Shown in pieces: positions 36,617 through 48,244 of a stretch of 64,000 nucleotides of DNA (the first letter of the stretch is position 1; each line of letters begins with the position of its first letter). Source of the DNA: Pontederia crassipes (taxonomy: Eukaryota > Streptophyta > Magnoliopsida > Commelinales > Pontederiaceae). The DNA lies in contig CM060189.1 in assembly GCA_030549335.1 (NCBI GenBank), positions 27,427,001 to 27,491,000 of the forward strand, given 5' to 3'. The notes under the pieces are model-generated. The model worked only from the letters and a program-made list of their open reading frames with translations. It searched no databases and was not told where the DNA came from. A program made the position numbers and the translations under genes.

Positions 36617-38253
36617 ACTAATTCTATCTACAAAATGAAGATTTACTAACTTAGCTGATGATCAGAGAAATGTAAAAATGCATGGCAGAAATGAAGCATC
36701 TCATCTTGGGTCTTCTGATTCATTGGACACTGTAAGTTGAGTGCAAGATGCAGACGATGGTAGAGGAGCCCTGTGACATGTTGCCTGCCTTGACAATGTG
36801 CACAGGACAGGAATAGAAGCATCTCATCTGTGATATATGGTTCTGAAGGTCTCCCAAAAGTATAAATGTCCTGTCTCATCCATCTCATCCAATTGTAGCT
36901 TGGACACATTTATGCTTTTGTCTATTCAGTTATAACGTGGCTTGTCTAGACCTAATTAATTAATTAAGATATCCATGCCATTTTTACCCTATATTTCATA
37001 GCTAATGCTACATATATATATAGGTTTTGACTGCATTATTTTACATTTTTATGGCCCTCTAAATTGACATCCAAATGCATCATAATCCCCTCAGGCCTCA
37101 ATATGAATGGTCCCTCAACTGCACGTGCATGAATGCATTCCACTTGGGAAATAACAATTGAAGAAAACAAAAGAAAACGGGTTGACACAAGTGAAGGATC
37201 CAATGCTCTCTCTCTCTCTCTACATTATTGCTTACATACTTAATTAACTAACATACGTAACTACTTGCAAAAATGTTCAATATTTTGATTGTGAATTGTT
37301 TCCAATACTTCTTTTATTTCTATGGAGCCTTGCTGAAACTTTAAAGATTGAGTCATTTTACAACGAATTTAGAGAAAAAATGGCAGTGAATGATAATTAA
37401 GTCATGAATTAAGGTTGAGTTTATTCAGAGGAAAAAGTTTTCAATGAAAATAAATTGTGCTTTTTGAAAGGAATAATACTTTTTTGTGCATAAAAAATAT
37501 AATTTTTATATATTAACTTAATTTTATATGAAATGATGGTTGAGATTTTTTTCCTTGTGTTCGAAAGAGAGTCTTTCTCCGATTACATATCAAACATTTT
37601 TAGTAATCGGAAATTGTTTATCGTTAATCACTTTTGCACTTTTCAACAATTAGAAACTACAAACATCAAAATAATCCAAAAAAAGACGTTACTAGAGAAT
37701 GAGGGTAAGCTTGATTGAGAATGAAAAGAAACTAAAGGTGTGGAAAAAAGAAATAAAATATATAGAGAAAGATTTATTTAATACAGTTTTTTATCTTTAA
37801 TTTTATAAATCAAATATATAAATATAATAATCATCTAAATAAAATGGTCTCCTAACTTTGATTTTCTTCTCTTCCATTTAATTTATATTATCTAAGAATA
37901 ATTAATCATTTTTTTTATTCTCACCCATTTTCCTTTCTTTTATGTTCCCTCCTTATAACTCTCCAACCAAATAAAACTTAAAACAAATTAAAAGCACTCA
38001 ATAAGAAACGCGCAGCTTTATTTTTAATTGCTTCGGACTTGTAGTGGCGGAATTAATACTTAACGTTTTAACTTCTCAGTAATTTGAAATGTATTATTAA
38101 TTAACAAAGGATTAAAATTTAACGTCTTACAATTTATAGCAGCGTTAGGAACTTCTGATTTCTGTGCCTTCTTTTAACCGGAAGAAAAGCACTAAAATAT
38201 AATATTAGTCATAACTATAAATAAGCTTAAATATATATTTCCGAAACATTGTA
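36617..38253. other. Intergenic DNA; no gene seen
   Basis: 36640-36910 is less AT-rich, with an 87-codon minus-strand open frame and two copies of aagcatctcatct, but no recognisable protein or hairpin. The rest is AT-rich with a short CT run near 37206. Confidence 0.5.
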
Positions 38254-38261
38254 GAAATAGT

Positions 38262-39109
38262 TAGGGGTGGCACCCGCACCCATTCGGGGCGGGGGCAATA
38301 GTCCCCGCCCCGTCCCCGTCGATTGATCCCCGCCCCATCCCCGGCCCCGATCTCCGGCACGGGGCTGCTTGAACCCCGTTCTCCGATCTCCGTGGATACC
38401 CGAATCCCCACATATACCTGATCCCCGACCTCAGCACTAAGAGAATTGTATTATATATAAAGCAAAGAGTATGCAGCCGAAAAATCAAGAAGAATATCTA
38501 AATTATACAAAGTCATCTTATATTAAAATGGACATGCATGCTAAATTGCTAATATATATACTTTTCAACCTTCAAATATATATATCAACAAGCTCTAACA
38601 AAAGAAAGAAAAATCATAGTAGAAGTTAGTTTTGGCAGGAGGATAAAAATCAATATCATTTGTGAAAATGATCTATCAATAATAAGTTAATAACTTGTCA
38701 CATACCAAAATTAAAGCTTCAAATACAAATAGATAGATTTAAAAACAACTAAAAAGTTTAAAATCATTCATAAATGTTTGCTCCTGCCAGAATACAAAAG
38801 ATTCCTTGCATAATACAAAAAGATTCAATTCACAATATAAACACATAATCTCCAATATAGGTAGAATGATCCAACGGTTTCAATTATTATACTAATATAT
38901 TACATATAAATATTATTTCAAAATTAAAATACGGAGATCGGGGACCCGCGGGGCGGGGACCACAATCCCCGCCCCGATCCCCGAGTTGCGTTCGGGGCTT
39001 TTTTTTTTTCCCTCCCCGTCCCCGCGGGGAGGAAATTCCCCGCAAACGGGGACCCGATCGGGGAATCCCCACGGGGATCCCCGATCTCCGGGGTTTTTTG
39101 CCACCCCTA
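38262..39109. mobile_element. hAT-like non-autonomous element with GC-rich ends
   Basis: Terminal inverted repeat TAGGGGTGGCA and TGCCACCCCTA, with a perfect 8-bp target duplication gaaatagt (38254-38261 and 39110-39117), as expected for hAT. About 160 bases at each end are strongly GC-rich (cccgccccg, cggggatcccc blocks) and largely complementary; the centre (38440-38920) is AT-rich. It has no transposase. The open frames over the ends are by-products of composition. It lies about 465 bases upstream of the SMR start codon. Confidence 0.92.
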
Positions 39110-39117
39110 GAAATAGT

Positions 39118-39574
39118 AGTGGTGATATATACGTATAGTAATATTAGTAGTAAAAAAATATTACTAGTAATATAATAATAGCTGTAGTACGTATAATAAT
39201 AATATAATATGGAAAAAATATAATATTATAATATAATAGTCCTAGTAAGAATGGGAGACGACCTCATAACGCCCCACTACTACGACTCCGTGTTGGATTC
39301 GATTTCCTGTCGGATTCTTTGAATCCAAGCGGCCTTTCTTGTTCCCCCCGTTCCTCTCTGAACTGAAGTCCGAACCCTTTCAGCTCCTATATATTGTCAT
39401 CCCTTTCTTTGTCTCGGTGTTCTCTTCTTTTCTCGTCTCGTCTCCTCCGGATCCAACGCATTGCATGCACGCAACGCACGCCGACCGTCGTCAACCTCCT
39501 GCTGCAACAATTATACTCTTCAGATTCGTATATACGCACGTGTCTTGGTACGTTAACTACTACTGCTGTTAACC
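39118..39574 (+). promoter_or_regulatory. Upstream region of the SMR gene with a TATA box
   Basis: TATATATT at 39388-39395, about 180 bases before the ATG and set in otherwise mixed sequence, is a plausible TATA box; transcription would start near 39420-39430. Upstream, 39118-39250 is AT-rich repeats of gtaatat type beside the hAT element. Confidence 0.45.
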
Positions 39575-40033
39575 ATGGACGCCAGGAAAGACGACGACGG
39601 AGCATCTCTCACGGTCCCTCTGCCTTCTTCTTCTACCTCCTCTTGTTCCTGCGGCCACTGCGACGGCGGGGAAGATGAGGCCGAGGTGTTTGTGGAGCAA
39701 AGTCGGCCGACGGAAGAGAAGGAAGAAGAAGATAAGGACGAACGGGGTCGTGACGGAGGTGGTGGTGACCGTGAAGTCGGAAGTGGATGCGACGACAATG
39801 GTTATCTCACGCCGACTTCGCCGGAGCATATTATTTCGCCGATCAAGGAGTGCCCGCCGGCGCCCAAGAAGACCTCGCGGCTTCTGAACTTGAGCGGGAA
39901 GGGGAGGGTTGGCGGCGGGCGGAGCAGCCGTTCTACTGTGAAGCCTGTGAGAGTTTTGGACTTGAGCTTGGAGCTGGGCGAGTTCGTGCAGCAGAACAAG
40001 AGGGCCAGAAGGGATGCTTCCATTGCCGAGTAG
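39575..40033 (+). CDS. SIAMESE-related (SMR) cyclin-dependent kinase inhibitor
   Basis: A single 152-codon exon. After an acidic, low-complexity N-terminus (Ser, Asp, Glu, Gly; residues 1-75) comes GYLTPTSPEHIISPI, then KECPPAPKK (residues 76-99). This matches the diagnostic plant SMR/SIM block of the form TPTS.EHkIP, then CPPAPRK. Basic and Ser-rich sequence follows, then VRVLDLSLELGEFVQQ and a KRARR stretch that could be a nuclear signal. In the family these small proteins bind CDK-cyclin complexes and promote exit from mitosis and endoreduplication, often in response to stress or DNA damage. The start context (ccatgg) is good. The family call rests on one motif block; the tail differs from the Arabidopsis members I recall, so the exact orthologue is not named. 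Confidence 0.82.
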   Translation: MDARKDDDGASLTVPLPSSSTSSCSCGHCDGGEDEAEVFVEQSRPTEEKEEEDKDERGRDGGGGDREVGSGCDDNGYLTPTSPEHIISPIKECPPAPKKTSRLLNLSGKGRVGGGRSSRSTVKPVRVLDLSLELGEFVQQNKRARRDASIAE

Positions 40034-41760
40034 CAGTTTGATACGCGCCTGCAGCATGAAGATTATAACATATGTATGGTACATCTGCTGCAACCAAGGC
40101 GTTCCGGTCTAATTTTTCCTGTTTTCCGGTCTAATTATAATATATGTATGGTACATCTGATTGAACATTTTTGGTTTTGTTTATCTAATAGATTTTGATA
40201 AATGAAGTGGCAAAAAATGAGATGAATGTTCTACTTATTTCTCTTTGGTCAAAATTTATCTGCAACATAATTAAGAGATGCCTCCTCTATATATAGATGA
40301 TGCAAGTGTTGTATACTTCAACCTATACTGCATTTATTTTTCATGCGTAGTTTTTCTTAGTAAATTCAGTTGGCTGCAGCACAAAGCTTTTACCGTTGCT
40401 GGAGTTTATCTTAATTTTCTCAAGTAATAAGTAAGCTAAAGTAACGAGACTCCAACTTTTGCTTCAGTCTGGCCAAAGGGAAGCAGGGCATGCTTCACCT
40501 TTTGAGCAGGTTAGTTATATACTTTTGAAGCCTTAAGGGTGCAACAAAGGTGTACCTTGGTATTCGAAATATCGAATGAGTAAAAGGAAGAGAAGAGAAA
40601 AGTACTAATAGCAACTTTTTGTTTGATTTCCTCAAGCATTAATTTTGAACGCATTTCCTCTTCGAGATTCTTTTTTTAGTAGAACTGAAATCAGATTCTG
40701 AAATGACTTCTGACTGGAGTTATCTCTACTACTTCAATTGCATTGGAAACGAATGAAGAGTTACTTTTTTTTTCTGATCAGAGCATAAATATTGAATGAT
40801 TATGCAATTGATATAAAAACTGATCAGAAATATTATTGAAAGAACATGTAACCATAAAAGGGATTGAGTTACTTGCACAACAACAATTTTTTTACAATTT
40901 TTATACGAGGTTAATTACTAATCGCTCCGTTAGTTCTTTTTACAACCTAATTCTGGTTATCTTCAGGCAATAATTAGGGAACAAAATCAAATTTGGATTT
41001 AATGTGGCATTCTGGCTCATTAGATGAGCACAAATCTGTGACAAACAGGCGATCTCCAGTTAAATTTTTTTATGGACCCTTTACATGCAGTGTTTAATGG
41101 TGTCAATATTTGCTTCATCATTGAATTGGATTGGGGATCAATTTCTTTTGTTGTGCATCCGAATCCACACTTTATTACTTTTGTCGTAAATAAGGGAAGA
41201 AAAGATTAACTTACAGAGTATAAAACTATTTGCTCTGAAAAAAGGGGAAAAAAAAACAGGAGGGAACCACTGCATTTCTGAAGAGAATAATATACTGCTA
41301 GGAAGCTTCCAAGTAAGAAACTAACCATTAGGATTTTGTTCCATCTGTTCTGAGTAGCCTGAATGAAATGGATGAGTTTGTTGTTGTTTTTTAGGTTGGA
41401 AGCATCTTCTTGAATGGTTCATCAAGTAAATCGTTTTGAATAATCAGATTATCCCTGAAAATTTTGGAATGAAAGAGAAAAAAAAGGAAACGAAGAAAAA
41501 AAATAAAATGACAAGAAAAATACTTTTGTTTTATATTCATGAGATTTACGAGGTAATATCATGCTCATGCACTTAGATCCATGTAAGTAATCACTGCACT
41601 TTTAATCATGGAATTTTAGCCAAAGCTCTGCAGTAAGGATGCACACAGGGGCAGAGTAAAACAGTCTCGAGGATGAAGTCGCCACACTGGTCTGAAAAAG
41701 CTGCATTGGTGTTGGGTGGTCCGACCCATCTCCAGTTTTACTGCCTCCTTGCAACGCGGT
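40034..41760. other. 3' flank of SMR gene and intergenic DNA; no gene seen
   Basis: A short tandem duplication sits at 40058-40163, where 'atatgtatggtacatctg' occurs twice and ttccggtctaatt twice. Beyond that the region is AT-rich and no coding signal was recognised. Confidence 0.5.
40058..40163 (+). repeat. Tandem duplication in the SMR 3' region
   Basis: The unit attataAcatatgtatgg, tacatctg recurs about 75 bases later as attataatatatgtatgg, tacatctg, and ttccggtctaatt also recurs. It probably lies in the 3' UTR. Confidence 0.7.
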
Positions 41761-41807
41761 GGGGGGGGGGGGGGGGGGGGGGGGGGTGGGGTGGGGGTGG
41801 GTGGGTG
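41761..41807 (+). repeat. Poly-G tract followed by G-runs (potential G-quadruplex)
   Basis: 26 consecutive G, then tggggtgggggtgggtgggtg. Such a run is hard to sequence, so its length may be approximate. Confidence 0.9.
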
Positions 41808-42214
41808 TGATTATAATTTTGGTTAAACCATAAAATTTGTTTCTGATTACCGGACAATGCATAAGAACTACTTTAAAAATGAAAAGGACACGGAAAAACA
41901 AACTAGATAGCAACACGAAGCCATCTTGATGCGAACATACACCAGGTACTGCATCATAATCAGAGTGAAAGCCAGGGATTCTTCATCGGCAGATCATGTG
42001 CGAATGGAGAGGAAAATGAGAAGTTAAAGCTGACATAAACGTTAACGGGGTGCATACGACTTAAAGTGAATTAGGTGCTGTATCATCTGAGCATTTGTTT
42101 TTCTATTCAGAGTTCAGTCTGTCATTTTTTTTACAGAAAGTACCTTGTAGAAGTTGAAATGGAACAGGAAAGAAAATATCACAATATAGGTTCTCATGTT
42201 CTTTTGACCTGCAA

Positions 42215-42828
42215 GGGGTCGTCTGGTTGGGGAACCGCGACTTTGTTCCGCCAAACACCACCCCGAAATCTGATTCCGAAGCGGGAACAAAGCTGGTGAC
42301 CCCGATTCTACCACTCCGAAATCGGAGGTTGCCCCGTTTTTTTTTCTTTTTTCTAGTTTTGGTGTTGACGTGACATTTGTTTTTTTTTCAAAGTTTATTT
42401 TTTTTCTTTTCTCTTCACACACTATTTTCACTAAAATAAAATATTTAATAGATATAAAATAATTTTAATAAGTGTTTAATATAATATTATTTATTACCTA
42501 TTTTTTCATTAAAAAATGTTAATATTTCATTAAATAAAATTAATTTAAAAAATGATTTTTGATATTTAAATAATATAATTTTTAACAAACTTTTTCCCAT
42601 AAAAAATTTTTATTTTACAATTTTATTTTAATTAATAATAAAATTATACTTCATAATTATAATAATCATTTTTAATTCAAAACTCACCCAAAATTCATCC
42701 ATCACATCAACCTCCTTATTCCTCTTCGTCAAATTTCACTCCAATCAAACATACCCCGAACTAATCTGTCAATTCAAGTATGCACGAAAAACTTAAGAAG
42801 AACCGCGATTCCGTTTCCAAACGACCCC
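42215..42828. mobile_element. MITE with GGGGTCGTYTGG ends, possibly PIF/Harbinger-like
   Basis: The left end ggggtcgtctggttgg, then aaccgcga, is matched by the right end reverse-complemented: ggggtcgtttggaaacgg, then atcgcggtt. The interior is AT-rich except for about 100 bases next to the left end. The flanking triplets caa and gaa are not a clean TTA/TAA duplication, so the superfamily is open; the gggg..gtttgg start recalls Tourist-type elements. Confidence 0.65.
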
Positions 42829-43157
42829 GAAGGAATGAGTAGAAGCAATCATGTGAACTTAGATGTAGAAAAGAGAGCCCATCCTGTCTCATTAATGCTC
42901 CTTCGTTCTTATAATTTTTAGGTAAAGAAAATCAAATTTCTTGGAAGAAAAATGCTAAAGAAATAACCTACAGATCACATTATACAAAGCCATTTTGTGA
43001 ATTCAGCTGCAAAGTACACCCCAGAAGAAATTTTGATGGTGCGCAGATCACTTGGCTGTTTACAGCTCTTCACGACATCGAAGAGATATTCTAACTCTAA
43101 CAAGGAGACCGCACTTCAATAGTTGAGACTAAGCCCATCAACATAGGATGGTGCAAA

Positions 43158-46100
43158 CTAGAAAAACGGAGGAAGTACCACCCACCGTCGTGGATATCTG
43201 GGCCGTCCCTCTTTTCCATCAAACAGCTGCCAGGAAGTAGCACAAATGAGAGCTAAAGGTAAAGAGATAAAAAGATGCAAGCTAAAGAGCAATATATTAT
43301 CTTCAAATGCAACACAAAGAATAATAAGCATGAGCTATGACGGCATATGGCAAAATGCATGGAGAAAATATATAACTGATGGCCCTGAGAAAATTTACGA
43401 CTCCAAATTTCTATGTTGCAAACAATACCTTCTTCAGCCGGCGATGTTTGGCAATGGCCCAGTTAGTCATGATGGAAGTAGCTACCACAAGGAATACATA
43501 ACCTGCAACCGATTGTGTAGCAATATTAAATCCGAGCCACTGATAGATCTCAGTCGTGTAGTTCGCACATGTCACTATGTTGAACAGAAAGCCACGAGGA
43601 ATCTGATAGCCACCACCACCATCAGGGCTTCTAAGGTTCCTCAGTAAGAGATGACAATAAAAGTTTGCAATTTGACAAATCAGCCCGAAACCAAAGCCAA
43701 TCTTCGTTTGCAAATCAGTCACGGGTGTATACAAAGGGTGATTCACATAGTATGCAATATAGGAAGCAAAAGTCCAGTAATAGGCACAATTCCTGAAAAC
43801 ATTTGAGAGGGGTGAAGTTGCATGGCTGAATCTGTGGACGAAGAAAGTTTCCATGATGCGCTTGAAGTAATGAAAGCACCAGTAACACATTGCGTACGTC
43901 TGAGTGGGATGCATAATGCGTTCACCCTCATAACCAAAATACTTGTACACAGGGAAGTAATAAAAGATAGGAAAAATGAATAAAGGGCCCAAATACTCCC
44001 AGAAAAAGAGGGTGCTGTACAGTACTTGTGTTCCTAAATCCTTGAAAACAATGGTCAAATTGTTGGCATTTCCATCACAATACTCTGAAAGTCTTTTCTT
44101 GGGATTCAGAACCACTGGCTTCCCCTGGACCCCAGGCTGCAGAGGCAGGGTAAGACGTTGTCTAGAAGGATAGTACTTCTTGGCTGTCAATTGTGAGATA
44201 TAAATTAGGAGTTAATATAAATTAAGCGTCAATGAACTCTACCAGGCAAAGAAACACAAAATGATGAGTAACACCCTTAGTTAAATCTAAGTAATTAACA
44301 AGTGAAGTCTGGCATTGGCACATACACGAAAAGAAAAAAAAATCAAGGTATTCTTCATGAAAAAATGGTACCAACGACAGTAAGAAAATACGTAAATAAG
44401 AAGCAGCAACAACAACAACAACAAAGCCTTATCCCACTAGGTGGGGTCGGCTATATGGATCATACGACGTCATTCCGATCTATTAGGTTGATCCATGTTC
44501 ATGAGATTCGACAGAATTTTACGCTGACTGTCGGGGCTTAACACAACCCTCCTCCTTTATTCGGGTTTGGGACCGGCTATAAAACATGGGCGGAGTTATA
44601 AATAAGAAGCATCAGAAAAAAAACAAGTAACAATATTTGGTATGCTGAACTTAGCACCTATGACTAAACACAATAGTTGGTTACACCTGGGATTTATATG
44701 AATACATGCTCCAAATTATAGCTTGATTACAAGGATGCATTAAAATAAAGTTCATAAATGACATCAAATAGTTTGAGTCAATATAGCTTTCTTTTCTCTG
44801 AGAAGGATCAACAGCACAAAGATAACTATTCTATAACCACTTTTATAGCAAAAAGGAAATCATATGATACCTAAATCATGTAACGAATAGTAGTACTCAG
44901 AACATGGAACCTTCTTAGGGAAGGAATATTAAACCTACGGCTACATTGTGGATGTACCACCATGTGCTGGACTTCTTGAAAACATCAACTAACCATACGA
45001 AGTGCCTTGTCATGCATGAAAGACTGCTAGAGTCGGAACCTTAGGACTAGTTACTCAGAACATGGAAACTGACTATTCCCAATTGGGAGGGCATTCCATG
45101 CAACAATTTTGAAGATGGAGGGCATCACTCGTACAAAGTGAAGTTAGAGGGCATCACTGAGCAAACTTGAAAGTTGGAGGACATTTGGTGTAATTTATCC
45201 TAAACTTTATTGGTTATTTTTCTTATTTTTTTTTATCATGTGCATGCTGAGTAGGTTAATCATGTTATTTTTCATTTGAATTGTAAAGCTGCACAAGTTT
45301 TCACTGTTAGTTTTCTACTTAATCAAAGTTCAAACTTGAATAGAGAACAAAGAAGCATAATCTTGAAGGTGATGAAAAAGATATAATAATGGTCATCCAA
45401 TATTTGCATTTTCACTCAAACTAAATGGCAAACCGTGTATATTACAGCCTGTGGCATGTAAAATTACAGATGTGAAAACTGAAATGAAGAGTTGAGGCTT
45501 CGGAATATTATGAGTCTTGAAGAGATCTCTGTGATATTGACATCTTAATATATTTAACATCCATGAAGAGAATGCAATGAAACCACCAGATCGAGCAAAA
45601 CTTTGTGAAATATACTTTGGGTGTCATATTGCAAGACGTAATGGACAGTAAAAAATTCAGGATTCACAAATCATGATGCGACTTCACAATCAATTACATA
45701 TATCCCTTTTAACGTGTTGATTGCTCGATTCATGGCCAATCACCTTTTAGGATGATTTCTAATTCAGATTTGAAGTTTCAACTTTCGTTCATTGAATATC
45801 AAGTAGTCTTTTGTGTTAGGGGAAAATGAGTCAAACTCGATGTGTTTTGAATCCCTTTCTCTTATATCTTTTCTACTATATTAATGATATCTGCTCAGAA
45901 TTTAATGATCTTGTATGATAATTAGGTTTGAGAAATGTCTATGATTTGTTAACCAAAATGCTTGCAACATAAAATTGGATGATTCAAGGGAACTTCATAA
46001 ATTGTACAATCCAATGAGAAGATCAAGAGAACTCTCAATAAGGAGAAAATTCTTGTGTAATGCAACTTTGATCTAGATTAAATTGAAGTAGAAACTGATG

Positions 46101-47010
46101 GCCTTATAGTCAACAAAATCCTGTTTTGATGATAAAACTTTTTCTGGAATTCAGTGTTTGACATGATTCAATTTATATGCATACTCTTATGTTGGAATTC
46201 AAGATTTAAGGTGGCATAGACAAGGTTGTATCCTAGCTCTTTCATTATTGAATCTTAAATCAGTCTTCAGAGTAATAATTTTCTTACCTCATTTAATTTT
46301 TTGTAATAGTTTTTTAAAGTTTTCTCTCATAGAGGGTTGAAATAAGATTCATCTTACTCAGTCTTTGTTACTTGAACTACTAGCGTATACACTTGCTAGT
46401 ATTTTTTTTTCCAAGGCCAAACCTTACATTCAATAAAGTTAGACAACCAGATCATAAAAGAAGGAAGAAGAAAGCTCAGTGACAACTGAGCAGGTTTTCA
46501 GCATGTACTTACTTCGTGCATGAATAACTTCCTGAAGGTCACTCACGTTGGCCTGAAAAGAACAAGATGAAAGAAAATACAAAACCTTACATTGGGCATT
46601 CTGGCATAGTAATTAAAAAAATAAAATCGTTATTCTTTTTCCAAGGAAGGGGTTCTTAAACATTCTTTTATTAGAAGAGATGCAAACGTCTCTAGAGGAG
46701 GACATCATAGGAGACCGAAAGCAACGTACTAAAGGCGGGATTTTAAAGGTTTCTACGCATGCAAAACCCTAAACCAGACGCATAAAATCTATTTTTTTCT
46801 ATGGAAACGGACAACGGATACACCCAAAAATCCGTGTTTGATCCAAAAAGCAAATCCTGTTCCACGATTCCCCCACGCCCATGAGTTGAGCTAAAAATAA
46901 ATTCTTGCACGGAACAGCGAATATGAGAAGGGAACACATACCGAATCGGGGAGATCAATCCCGCCCTTGATGATCTCTCTTCCACTGCGAGAAACCACCG
47001 TCACTTTCAT
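43158..47010 (-). CDS. CER10: Very-long-chain enoyl-CoA reductase (ECR/CER10, TSC13 family)
   Basis: Four exons on the minus strand: 47010-46942, 46552-46513, 44183-43429 and 43226-43158. Donors are TCG|gtatgt, GAA|gtaagt and AAG|gtattg; acceptors are ttttcag, ttgacag and tggcag. The lengths (69, 40, 755 and 69) close to exactly 310 codons plus TAG, the family's usual size. The protein starts [15 protein letters not shown] (ubiquitin-like N-terminus), then [13 protein letters not shown], and a membrane region with [41 protein letters not shown] and [21 protein letters not shown]. It ends in [12 protein letters not shown]. This is the steroid 5-alpha-reductase-like fold of the enzyme that reduces trans-2-enoyl-CoA, the last step of each elongation cycle in the ER, feeding waxes, sphingolipids and seed oils. 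Intron 2 (2.3 kb) has taken in a SINE and a Mutator-like relic without touching splice signals. It looks intact. Confidence 0.96.
44406..44598 (-). mobile_element. SINE with (TTG)n tail, copy 2, in an intron of the reductase gene
   Basis: Same family as 8234-8407 and also on the minus strand, so it is in the same orientation as the host gene. The tail shows as CAA repeats from 44407, followed by agccttatcccactaggt. A perfect 13-bp target duplication taaataagaagca lies at 44393-44405 and 44599-44611. About 18 bases (around cattccgatctattaggttg) present here are missing from copy 1. Confidence 0.92.
45084..45200. mobile_element. Lone Mutator-like terminal fragment
   Basis: It ends tgtaatttatcc on the plus strand, that is ggataaattaca read inwards, followed by degenerate repeats of ttggaggacat, ttagagggcat and tggagggcat. 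The terminus resembles that of the Pack-MULE (gggtaaattaca), but the rest differs and no partner end or duplication was found. It lies in intron 2 of the reductase gene. Confidence 0.45.
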
Positions 47011-47228
47011 CCTCTGCTACTTCGAAAGGCGCCCAATGCTCCAAGTCTGAGGACTCAAACAGAGCAGGAGGAGTTGGATCGCAGGGGAGTTAATGCGTTC
47101 TGGTAGGAAGTAGGAGAGCCAACTCTCTGTTAGAACCCAACCTTATGGACGGCAGAATAAATGTTCTCTCTCTCTCTCTTTCACCGTCAACGATAAAAAT
47201 CTGAAAAATTGATTTAACAGATAAGTCG

Positions 47229-47762
47229 TAAGTGTTTAAATAAAAAGTAAGAATTAAGAATATAATTTATTATTTTATTAAGTATAAAATTTTAGTAAAT
47301 TAAAATATTATGTATTTATTTAGTTAAAATAATAATTTATGAAAAAATATTTATATTAATAATATAATTTATAATTTACAAAAATATTTATATTAATATA
47401 AAAAATACAAAAATAATAATATTATAATTCATTATTTTCATATGTTATTAATATTATAATTTACAAAAAATATTTATATTAAGTTAAATAATTTATTTTA
47501 TAAGATGAATGATAATATATTAATAAATAAATATTATATTTGATTATTATTTAATATAATATAAAAATACTTTAATAAATAATATTGATATTAAATAGTA
47601 ATTAAGAATATTTTACTAATTAAAATATAATAAAAAATTAAAAGAAAAAAAATGAAGTTTTCTTTTCCGGTGAGAATTTGAAAAGTTCTCATAGAAAGCG
47701 AGAATTTTTAATTCTGGCCAAACGAGAACTTTCTGATCCAAGTTTCAATTAAACACAACCCA
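47229..47762. mobile_element. Possible AT-rich MITE
   Basis: The right end reverse-complemented reads gggttgtgtttaattg, and the left region has gtaagtgtttaaataaa. The interior is almost only A and T, with ttctcgtttggcc and gagaatttgaaaagttctc near the right end. No target duplication was found. Weak. Confidence 0.3.
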
Positions 47763-48244
47763 TGAGAATAAGTTATGTGCCTAAGCAATTTTGATTCGCA
47801 GACGTTTGATTCATTTTGCTTGCTTTCAGGGAAAAAAAACCAGCAAGGTTCCAGGCTGCATAATTGCTACATTATTATCTTTTTCCCATTGGAAAATAGA
47901 AAATCTTATGACTGCATTTGGAAATCTCACAAATTTTTAGAAAAGCATAGTTTTTTTCCCTCTCAACTTTGATTCATATAATTGCTTTCAAATAAACAAA
48001 GGAAAAAAAAAATAGAGGTGGGGGAATTAAAATTGCTTCGATTTGGTCTGTGGGCATGGGAAGTAGCTGAACAGATGCAGCTAACATTTTCTTGGTAACA
48101 TATTTTCAGAGTACAAATAAAATAAATGAATAAATAAAATGAAGTGTTATTTTCGTTTTCATTAAGTCAAATCAGTTGCCCATGATAGGTGAGGCAAGAC
48201 TTGAGCCATTCAACTTCAAATGCGGCTCCTCATCGGGTTGAGTT

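Noticed and set aside
36646-36909. Possible small gene or microRNA precursor
   Set aside because: The 87-codon frame has no family resemblance and no stable hairpin was seen; only a short direct repeat.
38205-39104. Gly/Arg/Pro-rich open frames
   Set aside because: They lie in the GC-rich ends of the hAT element and reflect its repeats.
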